The notes beneath the pieces were generated by a model. The model saw only the letters and a list, made by a program, of their open reading frames with translations. It was not told the origin of the DNA and did not search any database. Shown piece by piece: positions 50,365 through 58,851 of a stretch of DNA of 64,000 nucleotides. A program made the position numbers and the translations under genes. Every line of letters begins with the position of its first letter. Within the stretch, counting starts at the first letter, position 1. The stretch lies in assembly GCF_023227875.1 (NCBI RefSeq), contig NZ_JALOCH010000001.1:357144-421143 (forward strand), in the 5' to 3' direction. This stretch comes from Methanoregula sp. Its GTDB lineage: Archaea; Halobacteriota; Methanomicrobia; Methanomicrobiales; Methanospirillaceae.

Positions 50365-52944
50365 ATGGATAACACCGGTGTTGAAATTGACCGGATCCGC
50401 GAAATATTAAAAACGTGCCAGAAAGGACTGACTACTGCAGAAATCGCCCGGATGCTGAACCTGAACCGTATTTCCACCTCGAAATACCTGAATATGATGG
50501 TTGCAGCGGGCGACGCAGAGATGCGTGCCCACGGCCCCTCCAAGGTTTATTATCCCTGCCAGAGAGTGCCGATATCGACAATCCTGAATTTTTCTTCAGA
50601 TCTCCTTGTTGTGGTGGATGACAGCCTCACGATTATTGATGCCAATAATGTCCTGCTCGATTATTTTCTCCTGAAAAAATCAGACCTGATCGGCTACAGG
50701 ATTGACTATTCACCCCTTGGGCAATACATCGATACGGTAATCATCGAACATATCCAGAAAGCAATTTCCTCAACAGGCAGCACCCTGAATATCAAACGGA
50801 CGGTAAAAGAAAAAGATTATTATTTACAACTGAAGTTTATCCCAACCCTTTTTGAGTCCGGGGACCATGGTGTCACGGTGATCGGTGAAGATGTCACCGA
50901 ATTATACCTTCACCGGCAGCATCTTGAACAACTCGTTGATGAACGATCACAGGAACTGGTATCAGCCAACGAACAGCTAAAAAAAGAGATCTCGAACTAC
51001 AAAAAAATACGGAACGAACTGAAAGCAAGTGAAATAAAATACCGCGAACTGGTCCAGAATGCAAACAGTATCATTCTCAGGATGGACCTTGAAGGCAACA
51101 TTGAATATTTCAATGAATTTGCGCAGGCTTTTTTTGGCTGGACTGAAAATGAGGTTCTCGGGAGAAGTATTTACGAGACCATCGTCCCGGTACAGCATAC
51201 AACCGGAAAACCGGTACGCGAACTTCTGGATGAACTGAAACTGAATCCTGCCGGTTTCACCCGGTTCGAAAATGAGAACATAAAAAAGACCGGGGAACGC
51301 GTCTGGATTTCATGGGCCTGCAAATACATCCATGATACAAAGGGCACTCCGAAGTGCATACTTTCCATCGGTCATGATGTTACTGACCTGAAACAGGCGG
51401 AAGCGGACCTGAAATTCCGGAATGTCCTGTTTTCCACGCAGAACGAAACAACAATCGATGGTATCCTCATTGTTGATGAGACCCGGACAATCATCTCCTA
51501 CAACCAGTGTTTTATCGGAATGTGGGGTATTCCAAAAGAACTCATTGCAAAGAAGGATGAGATAAGCGTTCTTGATTATGTCAACAATCAGATCGTCGAT
51601 CCGGTCCAGTTTGGTAAAAAAGTTGAAGATATTTATAACGATCACAAACGGATTGTCCGGGACGAGATCATCCTCCGGGACGGCCGGTGCTTTGACCGGT
51701 ACTCGGCGCCGATGGTTGGCCCCGAAAAAACCTATTATGGCCGGATCTGGTATTTCCGCGATAAAACCGGGCAGAAACAATATGTTGAACAATTACGGAA
51801 ATCGGAAGAGAAACTCGCCGATATCATCAATTTCCTGCCCGACGCCACCTTTGTGATCGATACGGATGGAAAGGTAATTGCCTGGAATATAGCAATGGAA
51901 GAATTGACGGGAATCACGTCGCCGGACATCCTGGGCCTGGGGGATTTCGAATACTCCCTGGCGATTTATGGCTCCCGTCAACCGATCCTGGTTGATTTTG
52001 CCCTGAAACCCGGCCAGGAGATCCCCCCGAAATATTACTACTGTAAACGGGATGGCAATAAATTCATAGCTGAAACTTATACGACCTATCTCAACCCGGA
52101 TGGCCTTTACCTGTGGGGGACCGCTTCCCCCTTATACGACGCTACGGGCACAGTGATTGGTGCCATCGAATCAATGCGTGATGTTACTGCAATCAAACGC
52201 ACGGAACAGGAGTTGAAAGAACACGAAGCAATCTGTTCTGCCATTGTAGAAGACCAGACCGAGATGATCTCCCGGTTCCGGCCGGATGGCACCTATGTCT
52301 TTGTCAATGAAGCATTTGCCTCGTTTTTCAACAAGCCAAAAAACGACATCCTCGGTACAGAGTTCCTGCTGCCGGTTGTTAAGGAAGACCAGCCGTTGTT
52401 TGACGAGTATTTTTCCGGCATCAACAAGTCAAACCCGGTCATCACCCTTGAAATACGGATGATCCCAAAGGAAGGTGAGATCCGCTGGACGCGGTGGAAT
52501 ATCCGCGGATTCTTCTCTGCAACGGAAAAAATAATCGAGTACCAGGCTGTGGGAAGGGACATAACGGATTTTGTTGCGGCAAAAGAGTCCGCAGATTACC
52601 AGGCCCTCCTCTTAAACCAGGTGAACGATGCCATCATTGCCACCGATATGGTATTCCGGATCACGTACCTGAACCGTGCCGGGGAAGGATTGTTCGGATG
52701 GAAATCCCGTGAAGTTATGGGAAAAGATATTCACGACATACTCCAGTTCGATGCAACAAATGACCATGACCCCGGTATCAGGGATCAACTCTTATCCCGG
52801 GGTATGTGGAAAGGCCCGCTGGTACAGGTCACCAAATCAGGAAAACGTATCCGTGTTGAATGGTCAATATCGGTTTTCAAGGATCATGCGGGAACAATGA
52901 GAGGGATCGTGGGACTGTGCCGGGAGATCCCTGCGATGAAATAG
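50365..52944 (+). CDS. HTH-multi-PAS signalling protein
   Basis: An 859-aa soluble protein. N-terminal winged helix (GLTTAEIARMLNLNRISTSKYLNMMVAAG, residues about 20-50), then about six PAS domains, separated by a coiled coil near 190-220. Segments such as SDLLVVVDDSLTIIDANN, SIILRMDLEGNIEYFNEFAQ and LNQVNDAIIATDMVFRITYLN mark the PAS starts. There is no kinase or cyclase domain at the end, so the likely output is DNA binding through the HTH. It is divergent from the MCP-cheW operon, a plausible target. Confidence 0.9.
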   Translation: MDNTGVEIDRIREILKTCQKGLTTAEIARMLNLNRISTSKYLNMMVAAGDAEMRAHGPSKVYYPCQRVPISTILNFSSDLLVVVDDSLTIIDANNVLLDYFLLKKSDLIGYRIDYSPLGQYIDTVIIEHIQKAISSTGSTLNIKRTVKEKDYYLQLKFIPTLFESGDHGVTVIGEDVTELYLHRQHLEQLVDERSQELVSANEQLKKEISNYKKIRNELKASEIKYRELVQNANSIILRMDLEGNIEYFNEFAQAFFGWTENEVLGRSIYETIVPVQHTTGKPVRELLDELKLNPAGFTRFENENIKKTGERVWISWACKYIHDTKGTPKCILSIGHDVTDLKQAEADLKFRNVLFSTQNETTIDGILIVDETRTIISYNQCFIGMWGIPKELIAKKDEISVLDYVNNQIVDPVQFGKKVEDIYNDHKRIVRDEIILRDGRCFDRYSAPMVGPEKTYYGRIWYFRDKTGQKQYVEQLRKSEEKLADIINFLPDATFVIDTDGKVIAWNIAMEELTGITSPDILGLGDFEYSLAIYGSRQPILVDFALKPGQEIPPKYYYCKRDGNKFIAETYTTYLNPDGLYLWGTASPLYDATGTVIGAIESMRDVTAIKRTEQELKEHEAICSAIVEDQTEMISRFRPDGTYVFVNEAFASFFNKPKNDILGTEFLLPVVKEDQPLFDEYFSGINKSNPVITLEIRMIPKEGEIRWTRWNIRGFFSATEKIIEYQAVGRDITDFVAAKESADYQALLLNQVNDAIIATDMVFRITYLNRAGEGLFGWKSREVMGKDIHDILQFDATNDHDPGIRDQLLSRGMWKGPLVQVTKSGKRIRVEWSISVFKDHAGTMRGIVGLCREIPAMK

Positions 52945-53149
52945 ACTCGCGAAGAACCTGATATGACTTCGTAGTTACGAGAGATTCAACGCACGGGTTA
53001 TGATGATAATAACTAACGGAATTCAATCCATCTGAAACACATTTCTTTTTTAAATTATTTGGGAGATTATGCACAACAGGTTATACCGGTTTCTTTACTG
53101 CGAGTAGAAAAAATGGGGGGGTCCGGCGATCCCTGTCAATCGCGACCGT

Positions 53150-53232
53150 TCATCCACATATGCCTGCAATCAAGTTCACCACCTGCTGTGCTGTTGCCGG
53201 GTCCACGATCTGCGCAAGCACCAGCGTCTCCA
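53150..53232 (-). pseudogene. 3' tail of a five-TM membrane protein gene
   Basis: The minus strand reads TLVLAQIVDPATAQQVVNLIAGICG and TGA. About 27 codons remain. It lies between the multi-PAS gene and the AlbA_2-type gene, in a 330-bp gap that otherwise shows nothing recognisable. No HTH unit accompanies it. Confidence 0.65.
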
Positions 53233-53275
53233 GAACAACAATAAGAAAAGGGAGGAGAAACCAAAACTCAGTACA

Positions 53276-54631
53276 ATGCCTGAATCCCCGGCACCGGCCC
53301 TCCACGAATCCGAGACGGTTGAATTCAAGGAATCCTTTGATCGGGAAGTGGTTGTTTCAGCCGACGCCCTCGCGAATACCCGGGGCGGGACGATTTTTAT
53401 TGGGATAACCGATCGCGGAAATGTCGTCGGGACATTGATTGGTACCGAATCTTTTAAAGCCTGGGCCAATACGATTTCCCAGAGCACCGAACCTCGCATC
53501 ATACCGGAGATTGAAGAATTGTCCCGCGATGGCAGGGCCGTGGCAGCCATCCATATCAGGGAAAACCCGCTTAAACCGGTCTCGGTCCGGGGCAGGTGCT
53601 ACCGGAGAGTTGGCGCCAGTAACCGTGCCATGCAGCCCCACGAGATCGCGGAAATGCACCTTCAGTCCGTTGGCCGCAGCTGGGACCTGACACCTGCACC
53701 GAATACGACCTTTGCTGATCTCGATACCGCGAAAATCGCCGATTATATCAGAAAAGCGAACGAGACCGGCAGGCGGAATATCGCAGCAGACGAATCTCCG
53801 CAAACCGTACTCCAGAGGATCGGTCTGGTCGACGGCAATACTCCGACATGGGCCGCGCTTCTTCTCTTTGGGAACGATCTGCAACGGTCCCTGTCGCAGG
53901 CAACAATTCACTGCGGCCTCTTCGATGCGGATGGGATTAGTGTCCTGGACGATCGCATGGTTCGGGGTACGATCATCGAGCAGGTCAATGATGCGATGGA
54001 ATTTATCCGGAAGAATATCCGGGTCGCATTCGTGATGACCGGAGAACCTGAGCGTAAACAGGTCTGGGACTACCCGGTCGAGGCCCTCCGTGAAGCGGTT
54101 ATCAACGCAGCCTGCCACCGGGACTATACGATCAGTTCGGCAGTGGAAATCCGAATACTGGGTGATTCTCTTAAGATCTGGAGCCCGGGCCGGCTGGCAA
54201 CGGGGATCACGTTACCCGAGCTCCTTACTCCGCATGCGTCGGTCCTCAGAAACAAGGGAATCGCCCAGGTGCTGTATGATATCGGCTGGATTGAACGGTG
54301 GGGCGGAGGGATCCAGAAGATACGGATCACCAGCGAAGCCGCAGGGATCCCCGAACCGGTCTTCCAGGAAGACCAGGGCTTCTCGGTAACATTCCGGAAA
54401 GATGTGTTTGACCGTAACAACCTCGTTCGCGCAGGATTATCGGAACGCCAGATTTCCGCAGTGCTCTTTGCGAAAGAGACCGGGAAAATCACCAATGCGG
54501 ACTATCAGAAGCTCGCCGATGTATCGGCAGCGACGGCACGGCGCGACCTTAAAGGTCTGGTCGACAGGAATATTTTTGCCATGAAGGGTGTCCGGAAAGG
54601 AATCTTTTACATCATCAAGCCCCGTCAATGA
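53276..54631 (+). CDS. AlbA_2 (Schlafen-like) domain ATP-binding protein, COG2865 type
   Basis: A 451-aa protein. The AlbA_2 domain (residues about 10-120: ESETVEFKESFDREVVVSADALANTRGGTIFIG) is followed by an ATP-binding GHKL-like region (YPVEALREAVINAACHRDY, WIERWGGGIQKI) and a C-terminal winged helix (GLSERQISAVLFAKETGKITNADYQ). Members are putative transcriptional regulators, often on mobile islands or beside defence genes. Just after the stop are four phased TGACGCA repeats. An N-terminally truncated paralogue is at 38090-39043. Confidence 0.9.
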   Translation: MPESPAPALHESETVEFKESFDREVVVSADALANTRGGTIFIGITDRGNVVGTLIGTESFKAWANTISQSTEPRIIPEIEELSRDGRAVAAIHIRENPLKPVSVRGRCYRRVGASNRAMQPHEIAEMHLQSVGRSWDLTPAPNTTFADLDTAKIADYIRKANETGRRNIAADESPQTVLQRIGLVDGNTPTWAALLLFGNDLQRSLSQATIHCGLFDADGISVLDDRMVRGTIIEQVNDAMEFIRKNIRVAFVMTGEPERKQVWDYPVEALREAVINAACHRDYTISSAVEIRILGDSLKIWSPGRLATGITLPELLTPHASVLRNKGIAQVLYDIGWIERWGGGIQKIRITSEAAGIPEPVFQEDQGFSVTFRKDVFDRNNLVRAGLSERQISAVLFAKETGKITNADYQKLADVSAATARRDLKGLVDRNIFAMKGVRKGIFYIIKPRQ

Positions 54632-54641
54632 ATCAATCGCA

Positions 54642-54690
54642 TGACGCAAAAATGACGCATATCCGGGGAAAGTGACGCATATCTGACGCA
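54642..54690 (+). repeat. Four helically phased TGACGCA repeats downstream of the AlbA_2-type gene
   Basis: TGACGCA begins at 54642, 54653, 54673 and 54684, spacings 11, 20 and 11, so all copies face the same side of the helix. They start 11 bases after the stop codon. The same layout with a different heptamer (GGGACAT) follows the truncated paralogue. Confidence 0.75.
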
Positions 54691-54950
54691 TAAGCGATCG
54701 TGTCCGGATTTATTGTCTCGTCAAAGGGGCAGTGAAGGGGCGGGATAGGGGCACTTCTTGGTTTGGTTCCGACGTAGAAATGGGGTGTGGGCGATTTTGC
54801 TGATGATTTGATTATGTGCGGAGAAGGCCGAAAACCGAATGTTGTCCTCTGCCTTAATCCGATAATCGATAAAGTGAATGCAGCTTATGGAATAGAGAGA
54901 AAAAGAAATAAAATATCGTTTTTCCACACATACGAAAATTATATAGAGAA
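54691..54950. other. Gene-free stretch
   Basis: AT-rich, with short open frames lacking family resemblance. Nothing supportable apart from the end of the broken five-TM gene on the other strand. Confidence 0.4.
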
Positions 54951-55150
54951 AATTAAGGCACAGCCAACGTGATAATCCCAACAATCTGCTGAGTTGCCTC
55001 AGGGTCCAGCACCCGGGCAAGCACCAGCCCCGCCATCGCGACGAACAACGCCCAGAAGACTTTCTTCCCCTGCTCGTTTTTCCCGAACGTCTCAATTACC
55101 CCATCCGCGTTCGCTTTCATTGCCCGGCGGATCAGTTTGGGGAGGAACTC

Positions 55151-55195
55151 GAAGAATGCCGATGCATTCTTCTCCTCCTTCAGGTCTGATGACCT
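55151..55195. repeat. Double hairpin inserted in a five-TM gene
   Basis: GAAGAATGC-CGAT-GCATTCTTC (55151-55172) and AGGTC-TGAT-GACCT (55182-55195). The insertion point, next to an original GAAGAG, is the same as in the 57 kb copy. Confidence 0.85.
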
Positions 55196-55469
55196 TCAGG
55201 AAGACGAAGAGCGGCAGGAAGATGAGAGCTGTACCCGTGAATGCGAGGGGAAGTTCTGTTCTGCCGGCAAGATACATCCCGGCCGGTATTGCGAAGGTTC
55301 CCGCCAGGATCGCTGCGAGGCCGACCTCGCCGAACCAGAAGTAATGCCGCTTCTCCACATAATTCGCCTTCTCAAGTTCATTCAGTTCCGAGATATCGAA
55401 GATCCCAAGCACCGAGAGCATCCCGTACCAGACCGCATGGGTCTCCTCCGGGTCGGCGACGATGCAGTC

Positions 55470-55516
55470 GAAGAAACCCCAAGGTTTCTTCTCCTCCTTC
55501 GGGTTCTGATGAACCC
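55470..55516. repeat. Double hairpin within the coding part of the 55-kb five-TM gene
   Basis: GAAGAAACC-CCAA-GGTTTCTTC (55470-55491) and GGGTTC-TGAT-GAACCC (55501-55516). It is in frame, encodes HQNPKEEKKPWGFFD and is also present in the intact copy. Confidence 0.8.
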
Positions 55517-55638
55517 TCGGGCCGAGGAAGAGGATCGCGACCGGCACGATGAGCAGGACTACCGGAAGATGTGCAAAGAGAAAAATAATTCCGAACAGGA
55601 GCCCGACACCGCAGATGGCGGCCCGGGTCTGATGAGCG

Positions 55639-55899
55639 TCAGATCTTCCCATTCTCCTCAATCACATCGACAACTTTTCGCCCAATATCGGTCGTCCGGT
55701 AATACCGGCTCATCTTCTCATCCGGCGTCAGGCATTCCACAAGACCGACCTTTTCAAGCGCCTGAATTGTCCGGCTTACTGCTGATCGCGCAATACCAAG
55801 ACTCTTCGCAAGTTCCGTGGGAGAGTTTGGCCGGATAAGACCTTTGAGTACTTTTCTTCTTACGCTTCCCCGTGCAACGAAACTCACGAGATTGTACAT
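55639..55899 (-). CDS. MarR/ArsR-like winged helix regulator of the five-TM gene
   Basis: An 86-aa protein from ATG 55899: VRRKVLKGLIRPNSPTELAKSLGIARSAVSRTIQALEKVGLVECL is a winged helix with recognition helix ARSAVSRTIQ, and DEKMSRYYRTTDIGRKV is the wing. It overlaps the start of the five-TM gene, so the two form an operon. Different from the 127-aa HTH of the repeat units. Confidence 0.82.
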   Translation of the reverse strand: MYNLVSFVARGSVRRKVLKGLIRPNSPTELAKSLGIARSAVSRTIQALEKVGLVECLTPDEKMSRYYRTTDIGRKVVDVIEENGKI

Positions 55900-55916
55900 C
55901 AAGTGAAAAAGGAAAA

Positions 55917-55950
55917 ATACACGTATGAATATGTGTCACACACGTGTAAC
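55917..55950. promoter_or_regulatory. Possible operator upstream of the regulator gene
   Basis: ATACACGTAT and, 14 bases on, the perfect 8-bp palindrome ACACGTGT (55940-55947), about 20-50 bp before the regulator start. Suitable for autoregulation; tentative. Confidence 0.35.
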
Positions 55951-56530
55951 AAATTTTATCCCCTCCCCCACCAACACACTCTCCGGTGCCTGGTGAACAC
56001 AGACAGCACAATCCCGGAAGACGGCCGGAACCGGGAGCGACAACCTCCGGCACAAAACCCCTGTTCGGATGTGGCGCTCCTCCGGATCCCGCACACTCCG
56101 CCAGGTACCGCCATCACAGGCATACAAGAGACTGTGCTTTTCGCACACCCGGTCAACGGCAGGGCGTGCAGTTTCTACCTCTGCTATCTGCCCGGGATCG
56201 CGGGCGAGCCGATCATCCGCCCGCTTGCAGACCGGTATGAGGCGGCCGCATTCATCATCGGAAAAGCAGGCCGGAATCTTGCGGGAGTCACGGATGCGGA
56301 GCGCCGGCCGATCCGAGAATGTTTCCCGGATATTTTTGGGCGCGGGAACGGATGAGACGCAGGGAACCGGACCGGGCCGGTTTATGGATGTAATGAATAT
56401 GCCGCGGTCAGAGAGCCGGAACGAGAAGTAACGCCGTCGTATATGTTGCATATTGGGGGTCAGATCACTACGGACCATCATCCCCGCGTTTCTGCATCTT
56501 CACCCCCCACAATCCAAACCTCATCTCCCT
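55951..56530. other. Region of uncertain coding status
   Basis: Two long frames overlap on opposite strands (55903-56355 plus, 55936-56481 minus). The plus frame contains AHPVNGRACSFYLCYLPGIAGE, which looks protein-like, but no family is recognised and the start has no ribosome binding site. The block near 56430-56530 resembles the left flank of the GC-rich repeat at 45190-45290. Confidence 0.35.
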
Positions 56531-56536
56531 GCCCGA

Positions 56537-56830
56537 TCCTCGATTAAAACAAGCTCTGAACAGGCCGGTTTTTCTCCTCGCAAAATCCCCGGATAAGCAA
56601 ACCGGGCCAATAGCGGGATTTCCCGTGAGACTCCCAGCAAAAACCCCCGAAACAGGCCGGTCGCTGAGATCCGGAAAGAGGGAAACGGGGTTCAGAATGA
56701 GCACGGATGGGTCATTTTCACCAAAAAGGGCATATGAGGTCACTCACCGTCAAAAGAAGGATCTGATCCCTCACTCCGTCGGAACCTTGTCTGACGCACA
56801 TCCCTATACTCACGTTGGGAGATCCAGGAA
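56537..56830. repeat. GC-rich dispersed repeat, copy 4
   Basis: Over its full length very similar to copy 3 (CCAATAGCGGGATTTCCCGT, CATATGAGGTCACTCACCGT, CTCCGTCGGAACCTTGTCTG), running up to the HTH gene. Confidence 0.82.
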
Positions 56831-56850
56831 GGGCTGGGTTCAGGGGCTGA

Positions 56851-57234
56851 TTACCGGATATGATCCCGCAATTTTTCGAAAAGGGCGAGCTGGTCCCGGG
56901 CTTCGCGTTTCTTTTCTTTTTCGATGGAATCCATGATTGCCGTTATCGGCAAGGCCATCTGGTAAATTTTTACCGGGCGGCCTTTGCGTTCAGAGGATTC
57001 CCCACACATCCGGACCCAGCCCTTGTCCATCAGGTACCTCATCGCAATACTTACCTCCGGCTGCCGCAGGTCGGTCCCGCGCTCGATAGAGCGGGACGAT
57101 GTCTCGGGTACGTTTGCGAGGAATACCAGCAGCGCTGCGACATGCTTCTTTATCCCGATACCGATCAGCAGGCTGACGAACTCTTCTTCCTTTTCGGTAA
57201 AATACTGGACGCGTTCTGTTCTCATTGGAGTCAC
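56851..57234 (-). CDS. Winged helix transcriptional regulator, unit copy C (127 aa)
   Basis: Third copy of the 127-aa HTH. Starts MTPMRTERVQYFTEKEEEFV and keeps the same recognition region (RQPEVSIAMRYLMDKGWVRM). Slightly more diverged than A and B. Same promoter upstream and GC-rich repeat downstream. Confidence 0.82.
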   Translation of the reverse strand: MTPMRTERVQYFTEKEEEFVSLLIGIGIKKHVAALLVFLANVPETSSRSIERGTDLRQPEVSIAMRYLMDKGWVRMCGESSERKGRPVKIYQMALPITAIMDSIEKEKKREARDQLALFEKLRDHIR

Positions 57235-57526
57235 CGTGTCATGTGCATTTTAATTTTATTTTTATTATATCGTTAAATGCATTCTGGTCATGATCTGGAA
57301 AAAATGGTGATGGGATCATCCGGATTTTTCATGAACATTGTGGGCATCCAAAACCAGGAAATGGAAATTTCCTGAATTATCCTCCTATTCCGGTAATCAC
57401 TCCGACAATATGTTTTACCGTCCCCGGGTCCGCGACTTGTGCTAGCACAATTCCGGCAAGCGCAGCGAACAGCGCCCAGAACACTTTCTTCACCTGCTCA
57501 TTCTTCCCGAACGCATCGATCTCCGA

Positions 57527-57572
57527 AAGGTCGCCAGACCTTGAGGATGAGAAGAATTTCCAAAAATTCTTC
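57527..57572. repeat. Double hairpin inserted in the 57-kb five-TM remnant (first)
   Basis: AAGGTC-GCCA-GACCTT (57527-57542) and GAAGAATTT-CCAA-AAATTCTTC (57551-57572), replacing about ten bases of the intact gene. Confidence 0.8.
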
Positions 57573-57628
57573 GAAGTGGCATCCGCATCCGCCTTTATCG
57601 CCCGCTGAATCAGTCTGGGCAGGATGAC

Positions 57629-57674
57629 GAAGAACGCTTATGCGTTCTTCACCTCCTTCAGGTCCTGATGGACC
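57629..57674. repeat. Double hairpin inserted in the 57-kb five-TM remnant (second)
   Basis: GAAGAACGC-TTAT-GCGTTCTTC (57629-57650) and GGTCC-TGAT-GGACC (57661-57674). Same insertion point as in the 55 kb copy but with different stems. Confidence 0.85.
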
Positions 57675-57841
57675 CTCAGGAATACGAAGAGCGGCAGGAA
57701 CAAGACCGCCGCCCCGATGAACGCAAGGGTGATCTCCGTACATCCCGCAGGAAAGATCCCATCAGAAATTGTCAACTCACCGGCCGACCAGCAGCGAGGC
57801 CGGCATGTGGCTGGTCGTTCTCGCGTCTCCCGCCATGATAT

Positions 57842-58450
57842 TCATACTGGTTCCTCCGTCTCGCCGTACCCGAGCAGCAGGTACCTCTCCATGGCCTCAA
57901 TCCAGATCTTCTTTACCGTATTGTTATCCATCTCCAGGAATCGGGAACTGGTGATCATGCCCATGGTCATCGCAATGATCATATAATTCGCCGCATCGGG
58001 GTCCACTCGGGGCGGCAGTTCTCGCTTGGATTTCAAACGGACAAGACAGTCACGGAGAAGCATCCGGCTATTGTCAAACAAGTGGACAAATTCCTCAGGG
58101 TGTTTTGGGTCCGGAGATGGACGGGATGGCAGGAGGAAGAAGATACTCGCATAGGGTTTCTGTTGCTCGAAGAGCAGTTCGGCCAGATTCCGAATAATGA
58201 GGTGGATATCATCACTTTGCGTCAGTATTGTTTCAAGCCCGTCATGGATGTTCTCCGCCACTTCGAGGATAATTGCGCGCAACAACGCCTCCCGGTTATC
58301 GAAGTAACTGTACAGGGCGGGTTTGGAAACACCGACGTTCTGGGCAATTGCCTCCAGTGTCACGGCATCCCACCCCTTTTCCGCAGCTACCTCAAGAGCT
58401 CCGGCAATGATTTTTTTCCTTGCTTCCTCGTGCGCATTGATTCGTGGCAT
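57842..58450 (-). CDS. TetR/AcrR family transcriptional regulator
   Basis: About 202 aa from ATG 58450. N-terminal TetR HTH (KKIIAGALEVAAEKGWDAVTLEAIAQNVGVSKPALYSYFDNREALL), then a helical ligand-binding domain. Divergent from the MMPL exporter operon, with an inverted repeat in the shared promoter region. It should repress the exporter until an inducer binds. Confidence 0.93.
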   Translation of the reverse strand: MPRINAHEEARKKIIAGALEVAAEKGWDAVTLEAIAQNVGVSKPALYSYFDNREALLRAIILEVAENIHDGLETILTQSDDIHLIIRNLAELLFEQQKPYASIFFLLPSRPSPDPKHPEEFVHLFDNSRMLLRDCLVRLKSKRELPPRVDPDAANYMIIAMTMGMITSSRFLEMDNNTVKKIWIEAMERYLLLGYGETEEPV

Positions 58451-58529
58451 GCTCATCTCTTTGTTGGGTTCGACGGTTTATTCATATTTCGCCCTCCACT
58501 ATTACAAAATTTCGGTTAAATTTTCCTAA

Positions 58530-58565
58530 TAACAATTAAATAATCTTAATGCATATTAATTGTTA
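58530..58565. promoter_or_regulatory. Probable TetR operator
   Basis: TAACAATTAA and TTAATTGTTA, a perfect 10-bp inverted repeat with a 16-base spacer, between the TetR start and the small membrane protein gene. The AT-rich core also contains TATA-like sequence. Confidence 0.6.
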
Positions 58566-58604
58566 CGGGCAGCTCACCTCTCCTGCCCGTAAAAAAGCAA
58601 GGAA

Positions 58605-58754
58605 ATGATCCCGAAAGGTTACGAAAATATGCAGTACATTTCCGTAAATGCAGGCATAGTTGGCGGGTTGCCGGTTTCTGTTATCATCCCCTCAGTTATT
58701 CTCGGGATAATTGCTGCCATAGTTGTGTTCCGGATCTCACGGGAAGAGAAGTGA
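58605..58754 (+). CDS. Small single-TM membrane protein upstream of the MMPL exporter
   Basis: A 49-aa protein: a short N-terminus (MIPKGYENMQYISVN), one hydrophobic segment of about 25 residues (LPVSVIIPSVILGIIAAIVV) and a basic end RISREEK. AAGG precedes the ATG. It lies between the TetR operator and the exporter gene, so it is probably the first gene of the regulated operon and may be an exporter subunit. Confidence 0.6.
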   Translation: MIPKGYENMQYISVNAGIVGGLPVSVIIPSVILGIIAAIVVFRISREEK

Positions 58755-58851
58755 TTGTATTGAGAGAACTGATGACCGTGATACGGGATCGTACGCTGAT
58801 CGATCGGGCATCCAATCCAGTCAGATCAACAATTGCATAAGGAAGAACCGG

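Larger units (their letters stand above)
54953..55652 (-). pseudogene. Five-TM membrane protein gene with an inserted hairpin unit
   Basis: From ATG 55652 the frame matches the intact protein at 62058 through TRAAICGVGLLFGIIFLFAH, EKKPWGFFDCIVADPEETHA and RHYFWFGEVGLAAILAG to FLPLFVFL. There a hairpin unit (55151-55195) shifts the frame. Beyond it the original sequence resumes in another frame (RRAMKANADGV, KKVFWALFVAMAGLVLARVLD, QQIVGIITLAVP) to a TAA at 54953. The truncated product would be about 186 aa. The 5' end overlaps the regulator gene by 14 bases. Confidence 0.8.
57377..57770 (-). pseudogene. Broken five-TM membrane protein gene with two hairpin insertions
   Basis: The minus strand holds the 3' half of the gene: PAGCTEITLAFIGAAVLFLPLFVF, then an inserted double hairpin, then LIQRAIKADADA, then a second insertion and FGKNEQVKKVFWALFAALAGIVLAQ and a TAA after ITGIGG. 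The 5' half is missing. It lies upstream of HTH copy C and supplies the tail present in the other units. Confidence 0.75.

Noticed and set aside
54787..54972. 61-codon plus-strand frame after the AlbA_2-type gene
   Set aside because: Lys/Asn-rich translation of AT-rich DNA, no ribosome binding site, and it runs into the reverse of the broken five-TM gene.
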